From the NCBI GenBank assembly GCA_020310875.1, contig CM035416.1, forward strand, positions 1,546,906 through 1,610,905: a stretch of DNA of 64,000 bases, read 5' to 3'. A program made the translations under genes and the position numbers. This DNA comes from Ceratopteris richardii. Lineage: Eukaryota > Streptophyta > Polypodiopsida > Polypodiales > Pteridaceae. The notes below the pieces were generated by a model. That model was not told the origin of the DNA, searched no databases, and was given only the letters and a program-made list of their open reading frames with translations. Below, piece after piece: positions 20,689 through 32,244 of the stretch; the stretch's first letter is position 1, and each line of letters begins with the position of its first letter.

Positions 20689-20709
20689 CGATCCCCGGCA
20701 ACGGCGCCA
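20689..20709 (-). promoter_or_regulatory. Primer binding site of A (tRNA-Asp)
   Basis: The plus strand reads CGATCCCCGGCAACGGCGCCA, here described as the 3' end of plant tRNA-Asp(GTC). On the minus strand it is the complement, eight bases after the LTR. The same site is used by C and F. Confidence 0.92.
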
Positions 20710-20717
20710 AAATTTGG

Positions 20718-21431
20718 TGTAGCTCAGTGATGAGTAGCACCTCCTTTAATGTCAATCCGGGAAGACGTAAGGATGGTATGAAGACCTCGAGCAAGTGGCG
20801 GCATAAGTGGGTGAGTGAGAAGCACACAAGCATGCACACACATACACACACACGCGCACACACGGCAAGACAAAGAGAGAATCAATGGAGTTCTTTAGAT
20901 TACTTTCAAAAGCTCTTACAAGTTTGTTTCAATTACAATCTAACCCCAAAAATGAGCTCTCTAGCTCTTTTTATAGTTTTTAACTAGCTTTTGGCCCTGT
21001 CGAGACCTAGTGTCCGGCCTAGTTAAAAATTAGGTTCCAGGGCTTATTTGGGGGCTCAAACGAGATCTAAAAATTACGAAAATTGGTACGCAACTACTTC
21101 TAAGGCTCCTCAAGCTCAAGGACTCCTTGGCTTGCACAAAATGGAGCTACAAAAATGTGAAATGATATTTACAATGGTTGTTAGTGATAAAAATCACTGT
21201 TGTTGTAGGGATTTCTTCTAGTGATCTGCCATACATATCTTCGAGCTCCCTACTTGCTCTTCCTCCCTGCATGTCCACCTCTTTGATTTGTATTAATGTC
21301 TTGAAAAAATATTGGCCTACTTGCCAGATCTTCTTTGACTGCCCTGTTTGCTTGTGCTGTCCCTTCGCTCTGACTCCCTTCTTTGACTTTCACGTCTTGT
21401 AAGTCCTGGTGTACCAAGGCTACTGCCAACA
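20718..21431 (-). repeat. 5' LTR of A
   Basis: 714 bp. On the minus strand it begins TGTTGGCAGTAG and ends GAGCTACA, next to the PBS spacer. It shares its 3' region with the F LTR (40740-41445), including a CA-rich tract at ~20835-20862. The 3' LTR partner is outside the window. Confidence 0.85.
20967..20975 (-). promoter_or_regulatory. TATA box of the A LTR
   Basis: TATAAAAAG followed by AGCTAGAGAGCTCATTTTTG on the minus strand. The same block occurs in the LTRs of C (26189-26197, 38314-38322) and E (45944-45952), and as TATAAATA in F (41186-41193), so it is likely the core promoter. Confidence 0.6.
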
Positions 21432-21436
21432 CTCAT

Positions 21437-22320
21437 GCTTTGAACATAATGTGAAAGTCGATGCCAATCTCCCCATCCATATATAGGACCACAAAATGAC
21501 ATAAGAGTGACTTCAGAGTTCGAGGCACATACAAATCCTCTGCAATAAAGAGACCACGACTAGCATTAGTAATAGTGGATGGAGCAATCATATAGCGATT
21601 ACCCTAAAAGTTGAGAACCTCTCCATCTAAAGGAAGTGGTCCTCTATTCCATCCTCCATATCTTCTTCTATCATATAATTGTACTAAAGAACGATCACGA
21701 GCTAGCAATGGATAATCTCGAGCCGTTTCAGTCTCTAAACCAGGAGGTAGAGGATTTCTAGAAACCTCTGCTTGTAATTGATGAACATCAAGTCCATGAC
21801 GTGCACGAGGTATATTAACATTATGAGAAAAATTATCATCATCATCATCATCGATCAAGTATTCCTGTATATCAACAATAATTTGATTTTTTATATGGTT
21901 TTTAAATAAAATAATGATATTAATTTATATAAAAAATACATACCCAAGCATTATCATGTTGACCAGGTGATGGTGCACGCTCCAAAGTATCATACTCTAC
22001 CTCATGTTCAATACATTCCAATCATGGTCTTCGATACGTGCCATAACAAGAGTAACACCAACATATAATATGCTATTGATAGTAAAATTCATCATAATTC
22101 CTATCGAAGGACACATGTGAAATCGTTGCATGGGTAGGAGGTGGTGGAGTACCCTCTGATTGATCAGAATTTGATTATAATAAGAAACAAAAAAATATAT
22201 AAGTCATGTATCCATCAAATATATTTAAAATTAATTGTTTGATATACTTACAGTATATAGTCGTTGCATGATGAGGAGACGGTCGTGGAGCTCCATTTGA
22301 TTGATCAGAATCTACAAATA
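21437..22320 (-). pseudogene. Decayed spliced gene fragment of unknown identity
   Basis: On the minus strand a codon-like stretch at ~22015-21944 ends at GTATGT, and a second stretch starts after ...ATACAG at 21864. The frame continues across this 79-bp AT-rich intron into a 6-Asp run and ~80 residues ending at a stop at 21604. Upstream, two diverged copies of one short exon, both beginning SDQS, sit at ~22310-22255 and ~22175-22080; the second hits a stop. I do not recognise the protein. It could be a remnant of a DNA transposon gene or of a host gene. It lies between A and D and belongs to neither. Confidence 0.45.
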
Positions 22321-22353
22321 ATGGTATTTGATATTTATAATCTGATTATTTAC

Positions 22354-22660
22354 ATACACAAAAAATTCACATATACATATTTACACATACACACATATTC
22401 ACATATACACATTTACACATACACACATATTCACATATACACAAATACACATTATTGTGGGATAAATGCATGTATTTTGTATGAATGGGTGTATATTCAT
22501 GCATGTGTGTGTACGTATATATGTGGATATGTATATGTGTGTTTATGTTATCTGTATGTATATGTGTATATGTATACATATATGTATGCGTATATGTTTG
22601 CATGTATATGTGTATGTGGGTATGTGTATGTGTATGTGTGTCTATATATGTGTATGTATT
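22354..22660. repeat. Microsatellite, (CA/TA)-rich, strand switch in the middle
   Basis: An ACACATAT-type repeat (22354-22455) is followed, after ~45 bp, by a TGTATATG-type repeat (22500-22660). The two blocks are roughly reverse complements, so the region could fold back. Long open frames here are repeat artefacts. Confidence 0.85.
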
Positions 22661-22761
22661 CTGATTTTTTTTTCTATTTGAGATTAAATTAACAGGAGAT
22701 ATTATATGGTGGAAAAAAATAAGAGGTGATGGACTAATTTGAAGTTGACCCTCTGGTGGGA

Positions 22762-25580
22762 CTAGGAAACCAAGGAAACTCCAAAGGATTTTTGAACCAT
22801 ACCATGGTCACTTGAACCTGCACTGTGAATTGACAAACCATCCTCTTGCTTATGTATGTGATTCCATTGTAGTGGGGGTATATCCCTGTATGAAAATGTA
22901 TGTAAATCTATCTTGGTAGTGGTCCCCTGATGTTGTAGGTATAAAGCATCTCTTCCCCAGTCTTGTATTACCCTTAGTTGTCTCATCAAAGGTCGTCCCA
23001 ATATCATTTCGTAATTATTTGCCTTTCCAAATTGACAGACAACTAGAGTGTGTTCAATTTCTACTCCGCACGTAGTCAATTTCATCTTCTCTAATATTCC
23101 TAGGGGTCTCTCCACATGGCCATATTCTAGTTGAAGCTTCATACATGTGGGTCGTTAGGCTGGTTTTCCCCGTGGCTATGCCTACACCCACTCCGGTGTC
23201 TAAAATGGCTTTAGTCATATACCCATTAAAGATGATGGCTAAGCATGTATTCCCCTCATCTCCTTCACTAAATTCTCTGACTTTGTGAACGGGGATTTGT
23301 ATGGTAGATGGAACTTTAGTTTCTTTATTTTCCCTTTCAATCTCTTCAGTTTCTAATTTCAATTGTCCCGCTAACTAGTTCCATAATTGTGGTTTGACTT
23401 GTAGTAACTCTTCCATGGTCAAGAGGCATTGTAACTTGGTCTCCTTGGGTTTGCTCGTATCCCTGATTTGTTGTTTCTACACTGGCTAAAGGCGTAGCTG
23501 GCACTATGGCTCTTTCCATGTTCTCCTCTGGTTGGGTGTATTTGACTGGCACTACATTATGTTGAAGGGGTGGTTGATGTCCTAACACTAGCTATGGTTG
23601 TCCATATCCTCCTTGTTCATAAGGTCTAGGTGCTCCTTGTGGGCCTAGATAGGGGTTGTATCTCGGGATCTCTCTTCCTTGTTCTCTAGGAGGGTATTTG
23701 TAAGGCCTATACTGGGGTTGATTCACTGGCCTTGACTACCTGTTAAATGTGCAATTTTCCATAGCATGGTTGGTGTATTTATGCTCAATATGATAGTATA
23801 GGTGGGGTCCTTGGGGTGGCTACCTATTGTATGGATAAGATTGTTGCATGCCTACTCCTCTTGTACACATATGAAATGGATGATCTCCACCACATAGGTT
23901 GCATCTCTTTAGCATTGACATTCTCATGGGTGGGTTCTAGTAATTTCTCTATCCATGGACTCCTTACTTGTTAGCTACCGATTTTGCTAGCTCCTCCGCA
24001 TTACTAGAATTAGTCGTCACTGTACTCCTAGTGTCTTCTGATTTAGTAGAGCTTCGTGTACTTTTGAGGTCATCCGCTAGGTTGTCTTCTAGATCAATGC
24101 ATTCTTGGAGGCACTCACTCAATGTCTGGAGCCGTTTTACATAAACTAAGGTTCTTAAGGTTCCGTTATTCAATCCATATAAGAATAGTGATATTAGTTT
24201 TTGTTGGGAGGGTCTTTCAATTACTGGGCATCTGTCAACATATTGGTTAAATCTTTCGGTAGTTGTTTTTATGGTTTCATTTCGGTTTTGTTTGAAACTA
24301 TGGATTAAGGATGACGAGTTATGTTTAATCTCTCGTTTAGTAAATTCCCCGATAAATTCTTGGAAAAATTGTTCAATATTTCCAAAATGATTTGGATCTA
24401 ATGGTTGGAACCAAGTCAAAGCTGTTCCTGTGAGGGTTAGTCTGAAGGACTCATAGTGCACAAATAAGGCATCCACTTGCTTTGCTCGTAATACTTGCTT
24501 GATTTCTGCAATGTGGTCATATGGTTCTCCCGTACCATCATAGTGGTTTCTCAAGCATTTAGCTACTTGAATTGGTCTCAGCCTCTTGACGGGTTCTAGT
24601 GGTCTGGGCATTATAGGAATGATGGTCTAATGGGATGCATTCATGGTTGTGCACCTAGTTGTGGCCTTGGTCTAATGGGTGGACAATTCATGTTACCTAT
24701 CCTTGAGTTGGTTTGGTTGTGTGAATGTATCCTTGGCATTGTGAATTGCATGTGTTCAGTTGGGGATACTTCGTTGACTTGTTTGTCCTGACATTGTATT
24801 CTTCGTTCCTTGGTGGGTTCCAAAAGGGTTGTGCGAGGTAGTTGCCTGATCTTGAGGAGGAAATATAGGTGACCCCATATATTTCAATTGAGACCTATTG
24901 ACTTCATCTACCGGCCAATATTTTCCTTGGTTCTTTTCTAGGTATGTGACTCTAGACTCATCTTCCAGATCCTTTAACTCATAGATAGTCACTAGGCTTA
25001 CTTCCTCTCCTCGTGTGGGTGAATCAGTTTGCAATAGCACGCCTGACCCATGGATTAGATATACATCCAACATGTAATCATCTTGAGGTATCAAATCCCC
25101 TCTCATGACTTGAGTCACCATAGACTTGCCCCTTGGGGTAGTCACAAGTTCTTCTTGGTTAAATCTTCCAGAAGTTCCTTGTCCTTCTAGTTCTCCTCTC
25201 TTGTTGATCTGATCTAGGTTTTTTGTCACTACGTAGATTTGACCTAACTTGTCCATGTACACTCCTCCTTCGTACTTAACTATGGGTATGGGCACTATTG
25301 CTGACTTGGTAGAGTTTACCATTCTCGTGATAGACCTATTTATGCCATCAAGGTAAATAGGGATTCCTTGCCGATTTGTGACACATACTGCAGAGGTACG
25401 GTATTCACCCTCTACGATTGACACAAAATTCTCTCTAGGAATAGAACCATGCATGTCCTCTGAGGCCATGGGTAGTTCCTCCTCTGAGTCACTAGAGGTG
25501 TCTGAATAGATCGAGTGATGGCTCGCTTGGGCTGCACTTTCGACCGATGAGATGACGCTTCTCTGGCTACTTAAGTTCAT
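22762..25580 (-). pseudogene. Element D gag-PR1, with several frame breaks
   Basis: ATG at 25580 (MNLSSQRSVISS, parallel to the A start MNLRSGRHL). The N-terminal domain is readable for 274 codons to 24756. The canonical gag core follows at 24611-23964 (KCLRNHYDGTGEPYDHIAEI). One CCHC knuckle (CNLCGGDHPFHMC) is readable near 23905-23870 in a broken stretch. Protease pieces lie at 23362-23054 (ILDTGVGVGIA) and 23142-22762 (ILGRPLMRQLRVIQDWG). At least four frameshifts or stops separate these pieces, so it cannot be functional. Its importance is as a third family showing that the N-terminal gag domain is ancestral. Confidence 0.8.
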
Positions 25581-25650
25581 TCACCCTTTAGGTCCATATT
25601 TGCTCTCCTCTTAAGTTCATTCACCCTTTAGGTCCATATTTGCTCTCCTC
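25571..25650. repeat. Tandem duplication of 40 bp at the gag start of D
   Basis: Two exact copies (25571-25610, 25611-25650) of a unit with TTCATTCACCCTTTAGGTCC. The first overlaps the gag start codon, so the duplication puts two candidate ATGs in the relic. Confidence 0.9.
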
Positions 25651-25730
25651 TTCCCCTTTAATTATCTCCTCAACCACTCCAATTTTTACCTTCAATTTGT
25701 GTGAGTTGTTTTGGACGATACCACTTTTGG

Positions 25731-25892
25731 CGATACGAATTTGGCGATACGATACCACACTTGGCACGATATGATACCAAGGGTCTACAATGATACAATA
25801 CCATCGAGTGGCACGATATGATACTAGAGTTACCGACGATATTATACCTTTTCTACACATGATACGATACTAAGATAAGTGGCGATATGATA
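25731..25892 (-). repeat. Leader motif array of D, left part
   Basis: Irregular copies of CGATA(C/T)GATACCA between D's gag and the point where C inserted. The array resumes after C at 38672. Confidence 0.85.
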
Positions 25893-25897
25893 CTTGG
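25893..25897. repeat. Target site duplication of C, left copy (CTTGG)
   Basis: Matches 38672-38676 on the other side of C. Confidence 0.9.
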
Positions 25898-26546
25898 TGT
25901 TGCTCTAGCACAATGGTGAGAACCACGTTAAGAAGCTTCACCTCCTTAATGTCAATCTGCGGAAGAGATAGGAGTGATATGAAGATGGTGAATGTGAGAT
26001 GAAGTGAGAGTGAAGGTGAGAAGCATAGGGATGCACACACACATACACACACACTACGAAGAGACAAGCAAGACACAATGGAAGGTGAGAAATCAACTCT
26101 ATTACTCAAGAACACTCTTACAAGCTCAAAATAGCTCTAAGCTCTTCTCTACTCAAACAAGCTAACCTCAAAAATGAGCTCTCTAGCTCTTTTTATAGTT
26201 TCTAAACTAGTTTTGACCGCTTTCAGATCTAGTGACCGGCATAGTTAAAAAATAGGTCCTATGCGCTATTTGAGAGGGTAAACGGTGTCTAAAAATAACC
26301 GAAATTGATATGCTCATTCTACCTAAGCTCCTCAAGCTTGAGGACTCCTCGGCGTGCACAAAATGGAGCTAGAAATTAAGAAAAGGGTTTTTCTATGTTA
26401 CATATGTTACAATAGTGATAAAAATCACTGTTGGAGGTTTTTGAAAAGTATTTTAAAACATAATTCTTTTGAAAAAAGATCCGACTGACTCCCTGCTCTA
26501 TCTTTACATGCTTCCGCGTCTTCTGTGCCTCTGGCTGCTGCCAACA
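25898..26546 (-). repeat. 3' LTR of C
   Basis: 649 bp. On the minus strand it begins TGTTGGCAGC and ends GAGCAACA. It pairs with 38023-38671. TATA box at 26189-26197. Confidence 0.93.
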
Positions 26547-26566
26547 CCCCCCTCCCTCTCGCTTCT
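26547..26566 (-). promoter_or_regulatory. Polypurine tract of C
   Basis: On the minus strand a run of purines ending in GAGGGAGGGGGG directly before the 3' LTR. Confidence 0.88.
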
Positions 26567-29500
26567 ATCGTCATCAACAGAACCTTATTGTGCGGTCTGT
26601 CGGATGTAGTTCTATAGTAGTTCCTGAGCGAGGGTGTGTTCTGATATTCGAATGCCTCGCGCCAAATCTTCCTCGAGTTTCTCCCAATCAATTGGTTGCG
26701 GTTCATCGGGTGGTGGGAGTCAATAATGTGTGGAATATACCATTTGTTCAGAGGCGAATAAGTGTAAGAGGTGGGTGGGCCTGCTGATGAACACTTTTGA
26801 ATGGTATTCCCAAAAACCGGTTGTGAACATCTCTTCGAAAGTCTGCTTGTAGCACGCCGGTAAATATTTAATTTTGCAATGCTAGGCATAACACACCCGT
26901 AGCGATGGCGTTGTACTCATATCATATGCAAGATCTAGATTGCCATGCTCGAAGCCCAGGGTGTTTACATGAGGTGCCTTTATACGATGGAAGACTTTGA
27001 AAACCATTTGCATCATGTCAAAGATTTTGACAGTCATGTGCGCTGCTATATCGTCCATGTGTTTCAAGCGAGGGAGCCAGTGACGAATCGTGGCCATCAT
27101 GTATCCCACTCTCAGTAGTTCTATGGGTGGCTTGAAATATGGCTAATTTAACCAATCTTGGCAGTGCTTGTTGTTCTGTACTTTAATAGCAAATGCTGTC
27201 CAGGAGCGGCGACGTGGCACTGGTACCCAACATGGGTTGTATTTCAAATGTAGTGGTGCCTTTACCCAAGTACTCATCATCTCAAGATATTCTTGTAAAA
27301 GATCTTTACGCCACTCTGGTTGATAAATCTCTCCTTGCTGCGCATCCAGTGGCAAATCATCAGGCTCAAACTGAGTAGCGTGAGACGGTTTCTTGCCTGT
27401 TTCTTTCTCTATTGCCAACTGATACTCGGCCATTAGCATAAAATACGGTTTGTACTGTAGCTCATGCCCTGATATATATCTGCGAGGGGCCAAGTGAGCG
27501 AAGTAGGGCGACTATAAAATTCTTTCCTCAATCATTGCCATTGCATGCAGCTGCGCCTCTACTCGTGCTGAGTGGGTGGTTCCAAGCTCTTCCACTGTCT
27601 TCATCCATGCGGGGGTTGGAAGTTCATAAGTCATTTGGCCTTCAGCCGTGACTCGTCCGCCTGGGATGGGTTGTGGTTCGTAGGCTTCTTCAAATGTTTC
27701 CTCCACCGGGATGGTTACATTTTCTTCATCGGCTGGGAGCTTTGGTGGGGAATCTGGCCGTGGTGGTGCTTCATATATAGCTATCCGCAATTCAAGAGTG
27801 GATACCTGGGCCCGTAATGCGTTGAGTTCCTCTAGGATGTCACTAGAAGGGTCTGCAGGAGCTGGTAATCCTTGGGGTGCTGGTAGTCCTTGTGTTGCAG
27901 GTGCTCTGAGCTGGAGTAGTTTATGATCTTCCTTTAGCTTCTGATACTCTTCGTTCATTCAATCATATTCGTCGAGCAATTTGATGTGATCATCGAGCAA
28001 CATTTTCATTGATTCGGAGGGCACTGCTTTGAACCGGCTAGGACTTAATGGTTGGTCTGGGTTATTGAGAGAAGCTTCTAAATTTTCTCGGTTCTGCTCT
28101 TGTAGCCGCTGGTTTTCTTCCTTTGTTGCTGCTAGGTGCCTTCTGAGTAAGCCCATGTTTCGAGTCAGCGTCGCATTGCGAACTGTCTGGGCCCTTAACA
28201 AATTGTCAAGATCAGCAGTGGCTTCTTTGGCTTTCTCTTCACTTTCTAGTTCCAGCTTGTGATAAGCCTCGCGTAGTTCTTGGTATCGAGTATTCAATGA
28301 GGCATTCTCAATCGACAATGAATTAAGCTGCGACTGCAAATTGTTGGTTGTCCTCTGCAGCTACTGATAATTATTTCCAAGAAATGTGAACTCATCTCTT
28401 ACTTGCATCATACACGTGAACATTTGTCGAAACGCTGTGTCTATGGTGGGTGCTAATATTAGTGGTGTGCTAAGTGAAGATGCAGTGGGTGTAGATGCAA
28501 AGGGAACGGGGAATGGGGGTGGGAAAGTGGATGCTGTGGTGATTGTTGAAAATTGTGGTGTGATTAAATATTGTGGTGCCACCATCGACGTTAGTGGTGG
28601 TGCGGTAGGTGGTGATATATCCATATCGCTGGATGTGGTGTTGAGTGCGGTGACTGTGAATAGTGGTGTGATCGTGGGTAAGTGTGTGGGTGTAAATACA
28701 GGATTTACAAAGGTTGAGGAGTAATCTAGCGAGGGGTTGTCTTGGACGGCTTGGTGGAAAGGGGAAAGAGGGGTTACGGTGGGTCGGGGAGGTGAGACTG
28801 GGGAGAAGGTTAATGGAGGTGGGAATGGGAAAAGGGGTCTTGGAGGTGTGGGGAAGGATGGAAAAGATGGATGGAGAAATGGGTTGGACAGAAAGGTGGA
28901 TAGGTTAGGGGGTAGACTAGGTTGAGTGGGTGCGGGAATTGTGGGTTGAGTGGGAGTAAAGATGATTTCTGCTACTCCACCGGAGAAAGAGGATGTTGTT
29001 CTGGGAGAAGGGGGGTGAATAGGGGAGGTTGGATGGATGGGAGGTGAAGGAGGAGCGATTGGGGTGGTCGGTATTTCGACGACTGTGGTGGTATGTACAG
29101 CGGTAGTACGGGGTGGGGAGTCGACGATAATGGTGTCTTCTGCCAAAAAGCTTTCAGGGACAAGACGTGCTTCCCTGGCCTGTTCTGAAGATTGTGCTCC
29201 TGTTGGGACACGAATGTATTTGCTCGGTTTCGATAATAGCCGTACGCGTCGGGGGTCATACTGCGGTAATGGTTTTCTCTGCAAAGATCTTAAGGCTTCG
29301 GTAGGTCCGACTGATTTGACAAGCTCTCTGAAACCTCTGATGTAGACTTCTTCGAACCCTCCTGAGACGAGTTCTTGTTCGATGATTGTTTGGCTTTCTT
29401 CGTTAGTCAACTTCTTGTGTGCCCAAACTTTTTCCATAGTACGATATAATTTTTTTATGGCTAACGTATAAGCTGTAGCTTCAAAGGTTTCTTCTTCGTG

Positions 29501-31020
29501 TGTGCTCGTGTCACCCTGGGTGTCCGTTTGCTGTCCTTGTTTGTCCGTCTGTACATGTTCTTGGGAGTCATGTGTACCCTGACTGGCTTCATCGTCTCCT
29601 TCGTCGTCATATGTTGCTGTTCTTTCGTCATCTGAGCTCGATACGATTTGCCCTTGTGGTTGATCTCGGGGTGTGGTAGGGTAGCTGGGCCTTTCATATT
29701 CCTGAGAGAAGATCTGGCCTTCCGAAAACTGAAACTCACTTGAAAATACGTCCTGCATCTCAAAATCATATGTGGTGCCTGCTTGTTCTGTTTCTAAATG
29801 GGGTATCGGGAAAGAGAAAGCTTCCGCACCAATAGTGGTGGGAACTTCTGCTATAGTGGTGGTCGGTCCTGGGACTGTGGTTGCTGGAGTAGTGACTGTG
29901 CTGGTAGTGTCCTCCGTTACAACGGGTCTTGATAACCGTATACGAATAGGTTGTACTGTGGGAGTGGCTTCTGTCGGAGACTGCTCTCGAGATGGTTGTG
30001 GTGAGGGTGATTCTGGCACTTGAAGGCAGAGGATAGTTCCTCTCATTCGCTTTCCTGCTCTTCCTTTGCTAGGCTTCCTAGCTTTCTTTGTGGTTCCTTT
30101 AAACGCTTTCAGCTCTTCACTTGTCATTGCTCGCTCGATAGGTAAATCGTATGCTAAGCACATATATACAATGCGCGTGAGGGCGCAACATCCATTGATG
30201 ACTTTCTTTCTTTCCCATCTATGTTGTGCTAAATACATCTGATCAATGATCCAGCTAGCTAGATCAACTGTCTGGGGTCCCATACAAGATAAATACAAAC
30301 CAAACCATATTCGTTTGTGAGGCATTGTTAATCTGTCCTGAGCGGGGAAAGCAAAATGCTGCATACATATCCGTAGTGGCTTTGAAAGCTCAGGTGTGAT
30401 CGCCGAAATCTCCTCCCACTTAGTGACATCCCCACGTTTCATAGGGTCAGGAACTAACCTTTCGCGCTCTGGGGGCGTGTGGGTTCCATGAATCTTGATG
30501 GCAGCTCGAATCAGATCTTTAGAAAGATAAAATCTTTTATATGGTGGATCGTTCACTAAAGATGGCAAAATAAAAGTTCCTCGCAGATCCTTGTTCTCCA
30601 AAGCCATCAAAGTGGTGATTAAATAATAGCATCTGTAGAAGTCAGGTTTAGGCAAAGGGTCACTGAAATACTCTGTGAAGCCGGCTCTTGCCCAAACATG
30701 TTACAAGTCTTGTGTGTTCTGTAGCCCTTCAAACTCTCTTGAGAAGAATTGATATTTTCCCCATGTACGATCATCAAATGTTAAATTAGCCTCAATATAA
30801 ACTCAGCATCCGCCAATGGTCCTGCCAGCCCTTGAAACCAATGAGAATTGCGATGAAACTTCTCAGTATAGCCTTGAGGAGGGTCGTCAATAGGCATGGG
30901 TCCTGGGAAACCTTGAAATTCTGGCAGTGGAGCCGTCGGATGGGACTCTGCGAGTAAAACACCGATAGGTGCTAGAGGTGCGTTGGGGCCTGCTTCTGAT
31001 GGTCCTTCTTCGGTTTGCAT
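26560..31020 (-). pseudogene. ORF3 of element C, broken by a few stops
   Basis: On the minus strand homologous coding runs from ATG at 31020 almost to the PPT, in pieces: 31020-30781, 30655-28361 (764 codons), 28339-27959, 27958-27512, 27493-27143, 27109-26882 and 26889 to the PPT. The N-terminal domain carries LPKPDFYRCYYL, MPHKRIWFGLYL, WIIDQ and GCCALTRIVYMCLAYD. A basic patch (KKARKPSKGRAGKRMRG) is followed by a ~400-residue Pro/Thr/Ser-rich middle and a long coiled coil (28339-27512). The C-terminal domain has APLHLKYNPCWVPVPRRRSW and HCQDWLN. Undamaged it would be ~1450 residues. Order and motifs match A, E and H. The function is unknown. Confidence 0.82.
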
Positions 31021-31230
31021 GATGATTGTCGTGCTAATGGAAAAGATAAGGTTGTAGATTAGTCGGGGTGGTCGTTATGTTAGACAAGGGGTTAGGAGAA
31101 GACTTCTGGATACGTTTCGATATCCACTTCCTAAGAGTTTGTGATCGGGTGATAGGTCTCTGCGAAGGGACAAAAGATGATATAAGATTTGGTGGTATGG
31201 AGGGCTGAAAAGATTTATGAAGGGTGTATT

Positions 31231-32244
31231 TTACATGGCTTGAGGGTGAGCTATAATACATGGTTTGGGTACCCAAATTTGCGTGGGTGTGGGTCGATTC
31301 ATAAGGTACTTCTTGGCGATCCAAATTTGTCGAATGGTCGAACTTGTAGAAGAAGTTCGAGGGGATGTTGGATACTGATTCTGCTTCTGCCTTGACTTCT
31401 TCTTATCAATGTCTGTGTTGTTGGAATCAGTCAGTGCTTTCTGTTCTTTTGGCACCCATATTTGTCTTGTGCCTCTTGCTTTGTGATACTGATACTGCTT
31501 TCCTCTTTGTGTCGTCTGATGTTGCCGTCGGTCTGGATTCCTTCGTAGTGGTTGACTCCTTTGTGGTTGAGGTTGAGAGGTCGGATGGACACTCTGCTTT
31601 GGAAAAGAAGGGAGGTCCAACACTTGCGAAACCTGCCCATTAGGAAGTGCTCCGTTTTGTACTTTTAATCTAGGCCAGTCCGCAGTAAGTGTGGAAGGAT
31701 GGGCACCGTAGGGTGTTTTGCCCATGTGTCTGCTGATTGTGCCCATTTGCCCCATCTGTTGGGCAGTTACCCCTTCTAGTTTGCAGGAAGCCCCAGGGAA
31801 AATCTCCTTACGTCCTGACTGACAACTATCTATAGCCAAGCCCGAGTGGGTTGGTGTAGACGTAACGTGACTGATCTGACCAAAGATCTTCCGGTCTTCC
31901 GTTGCATGCATTTCATAGGGTCTAGGGTTACAAACCTCAGTCGGAATGCCATTAGGGAAGTCAAGCGGTACCACTCGCTTCTGATCTAAGGTTCCAATCT
32001 GCAAGGAGCCTTGTCTAAGATTTAGGTCCACCGAGTGATCGTATAGCCAGTCTTGGCCAAGGATTAGGGGTTCTATCAGGTCATCATCATGGCACACTAG
32101 GAACTTCACTGTCAAGGTCACTTCGTCTATGAGGATAGGAAGGTCCACCTCACCCATGCAACGGGTTTCCATGCCTCCTAGCCCTATGAGGATAGGAAGG
32201 TCCACCTCACCCATGCAACGGGTTTCCATGCCTCCTAGCCCCAA
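31231..32244 (-). pseudogene. Element C second protease (PR2) with W-V-P-K tail
   Basis: Equivalent to the C-terminal ~350 residues of A's pol. It starts inside PR2: the catalytic DSGA part is missing, and reading begins at the GLGGMETRCMGEVDLP motif, doubled by a 57-bp duplication. LILGQDW follows, then a basic tail with repeated QIWVPK, QIWIAK and QIWVPK. It is fused by deletion to PR1 (32807-32235) but in a shifted frame. As it stands it has only the C-terminal half of PR2 and should have no protease activity. Confidence 0.85.
32127..32240. repeat. 57-bp tandem duplication at the PR1-PR2 deletion joint of C
   Basis: Exact copies at 32127-32183 and 32184-32240, adding 19 codons (GLGGMETRCMGEVDLPILI). 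The second copy touches the joint to PR1 at ~32236. Confidence 0.93.

Larger units (their letters stand above)
1..21431 (-). mobile_element. Element A: giant Ty3/gypsy LTR retrotransposon, 3' end off the window
   Basis: On the minus strand the order is LTR (21431-20718), tRNA-Asp PBS, ~1.9-kb leader with a palindromic array, gag, protease, RT-RNase H-integrase-second protease, then ORF3 running off position 1. Gag is split by copia element B at 8667-15244. Without B more than 14.8 kb is visible and the 3' LTR is still missing, so this is a giant element, comparable in size with the Ogre/Tat group. Defects seen: one TGA in gag and the copia insertion; pol and ORF3 are open. F (40740 onward) is a second copy of the same family in the opposite orientation. 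PBS, domain order and integrase after RNase H support Ty3/gypsy; the exact lineage is an inference. Confidence 0.93.
22742..25897 (-). mobile_element. Element D: decayed Ty3/gypsy relic (gag-PR), left part
   Basis: A third gypsy family, related to A and C but diverged. Only gag, PR1 and the leader remain; pol, ORF3 and the 3' LTR are missing to the left of ~22742. The leader is cut at 25897 by element C and goes on at 38672. No PBS or LTR of D was found. Confidence 0.75.

Noticed and set aside
20689-20709. tRNA-Asp gene at the CCCCGGCAACGGCGCCA motifs (also 37995, 41454, 61335)
   Set aside because: Only the 3' end of the tRNA is matched and it sits beside an LTR each time, so these are primer binding sites.
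20328-20987. 219-codon plus-strand ORF
   Set aside because: It crosses the PBS and LTR of A on the antisense strand and has simple-repeat composition (GAT and CAC runs).
21604-21858. 84-codon ORF as a complete small gene
   Set aside because: The frame continues upstream through a splice-like junction, so it is an exon of a longer fragment.
22264-22692. 142-codon and overlapping ORFs rich in Tyr/Val/Cys/His
   Set aside because: They are translations of a CA/TA microsatellite. The same holds for the ORFs at 39719-40363.
28386-30023. Gly/Val-rich plus-strand ORFs
   Set aside because: Antisense shadows of the Pro/Thr-rich middle of ORF3 in C; the same applies to 48106-48978 in E and 216-677 in A.
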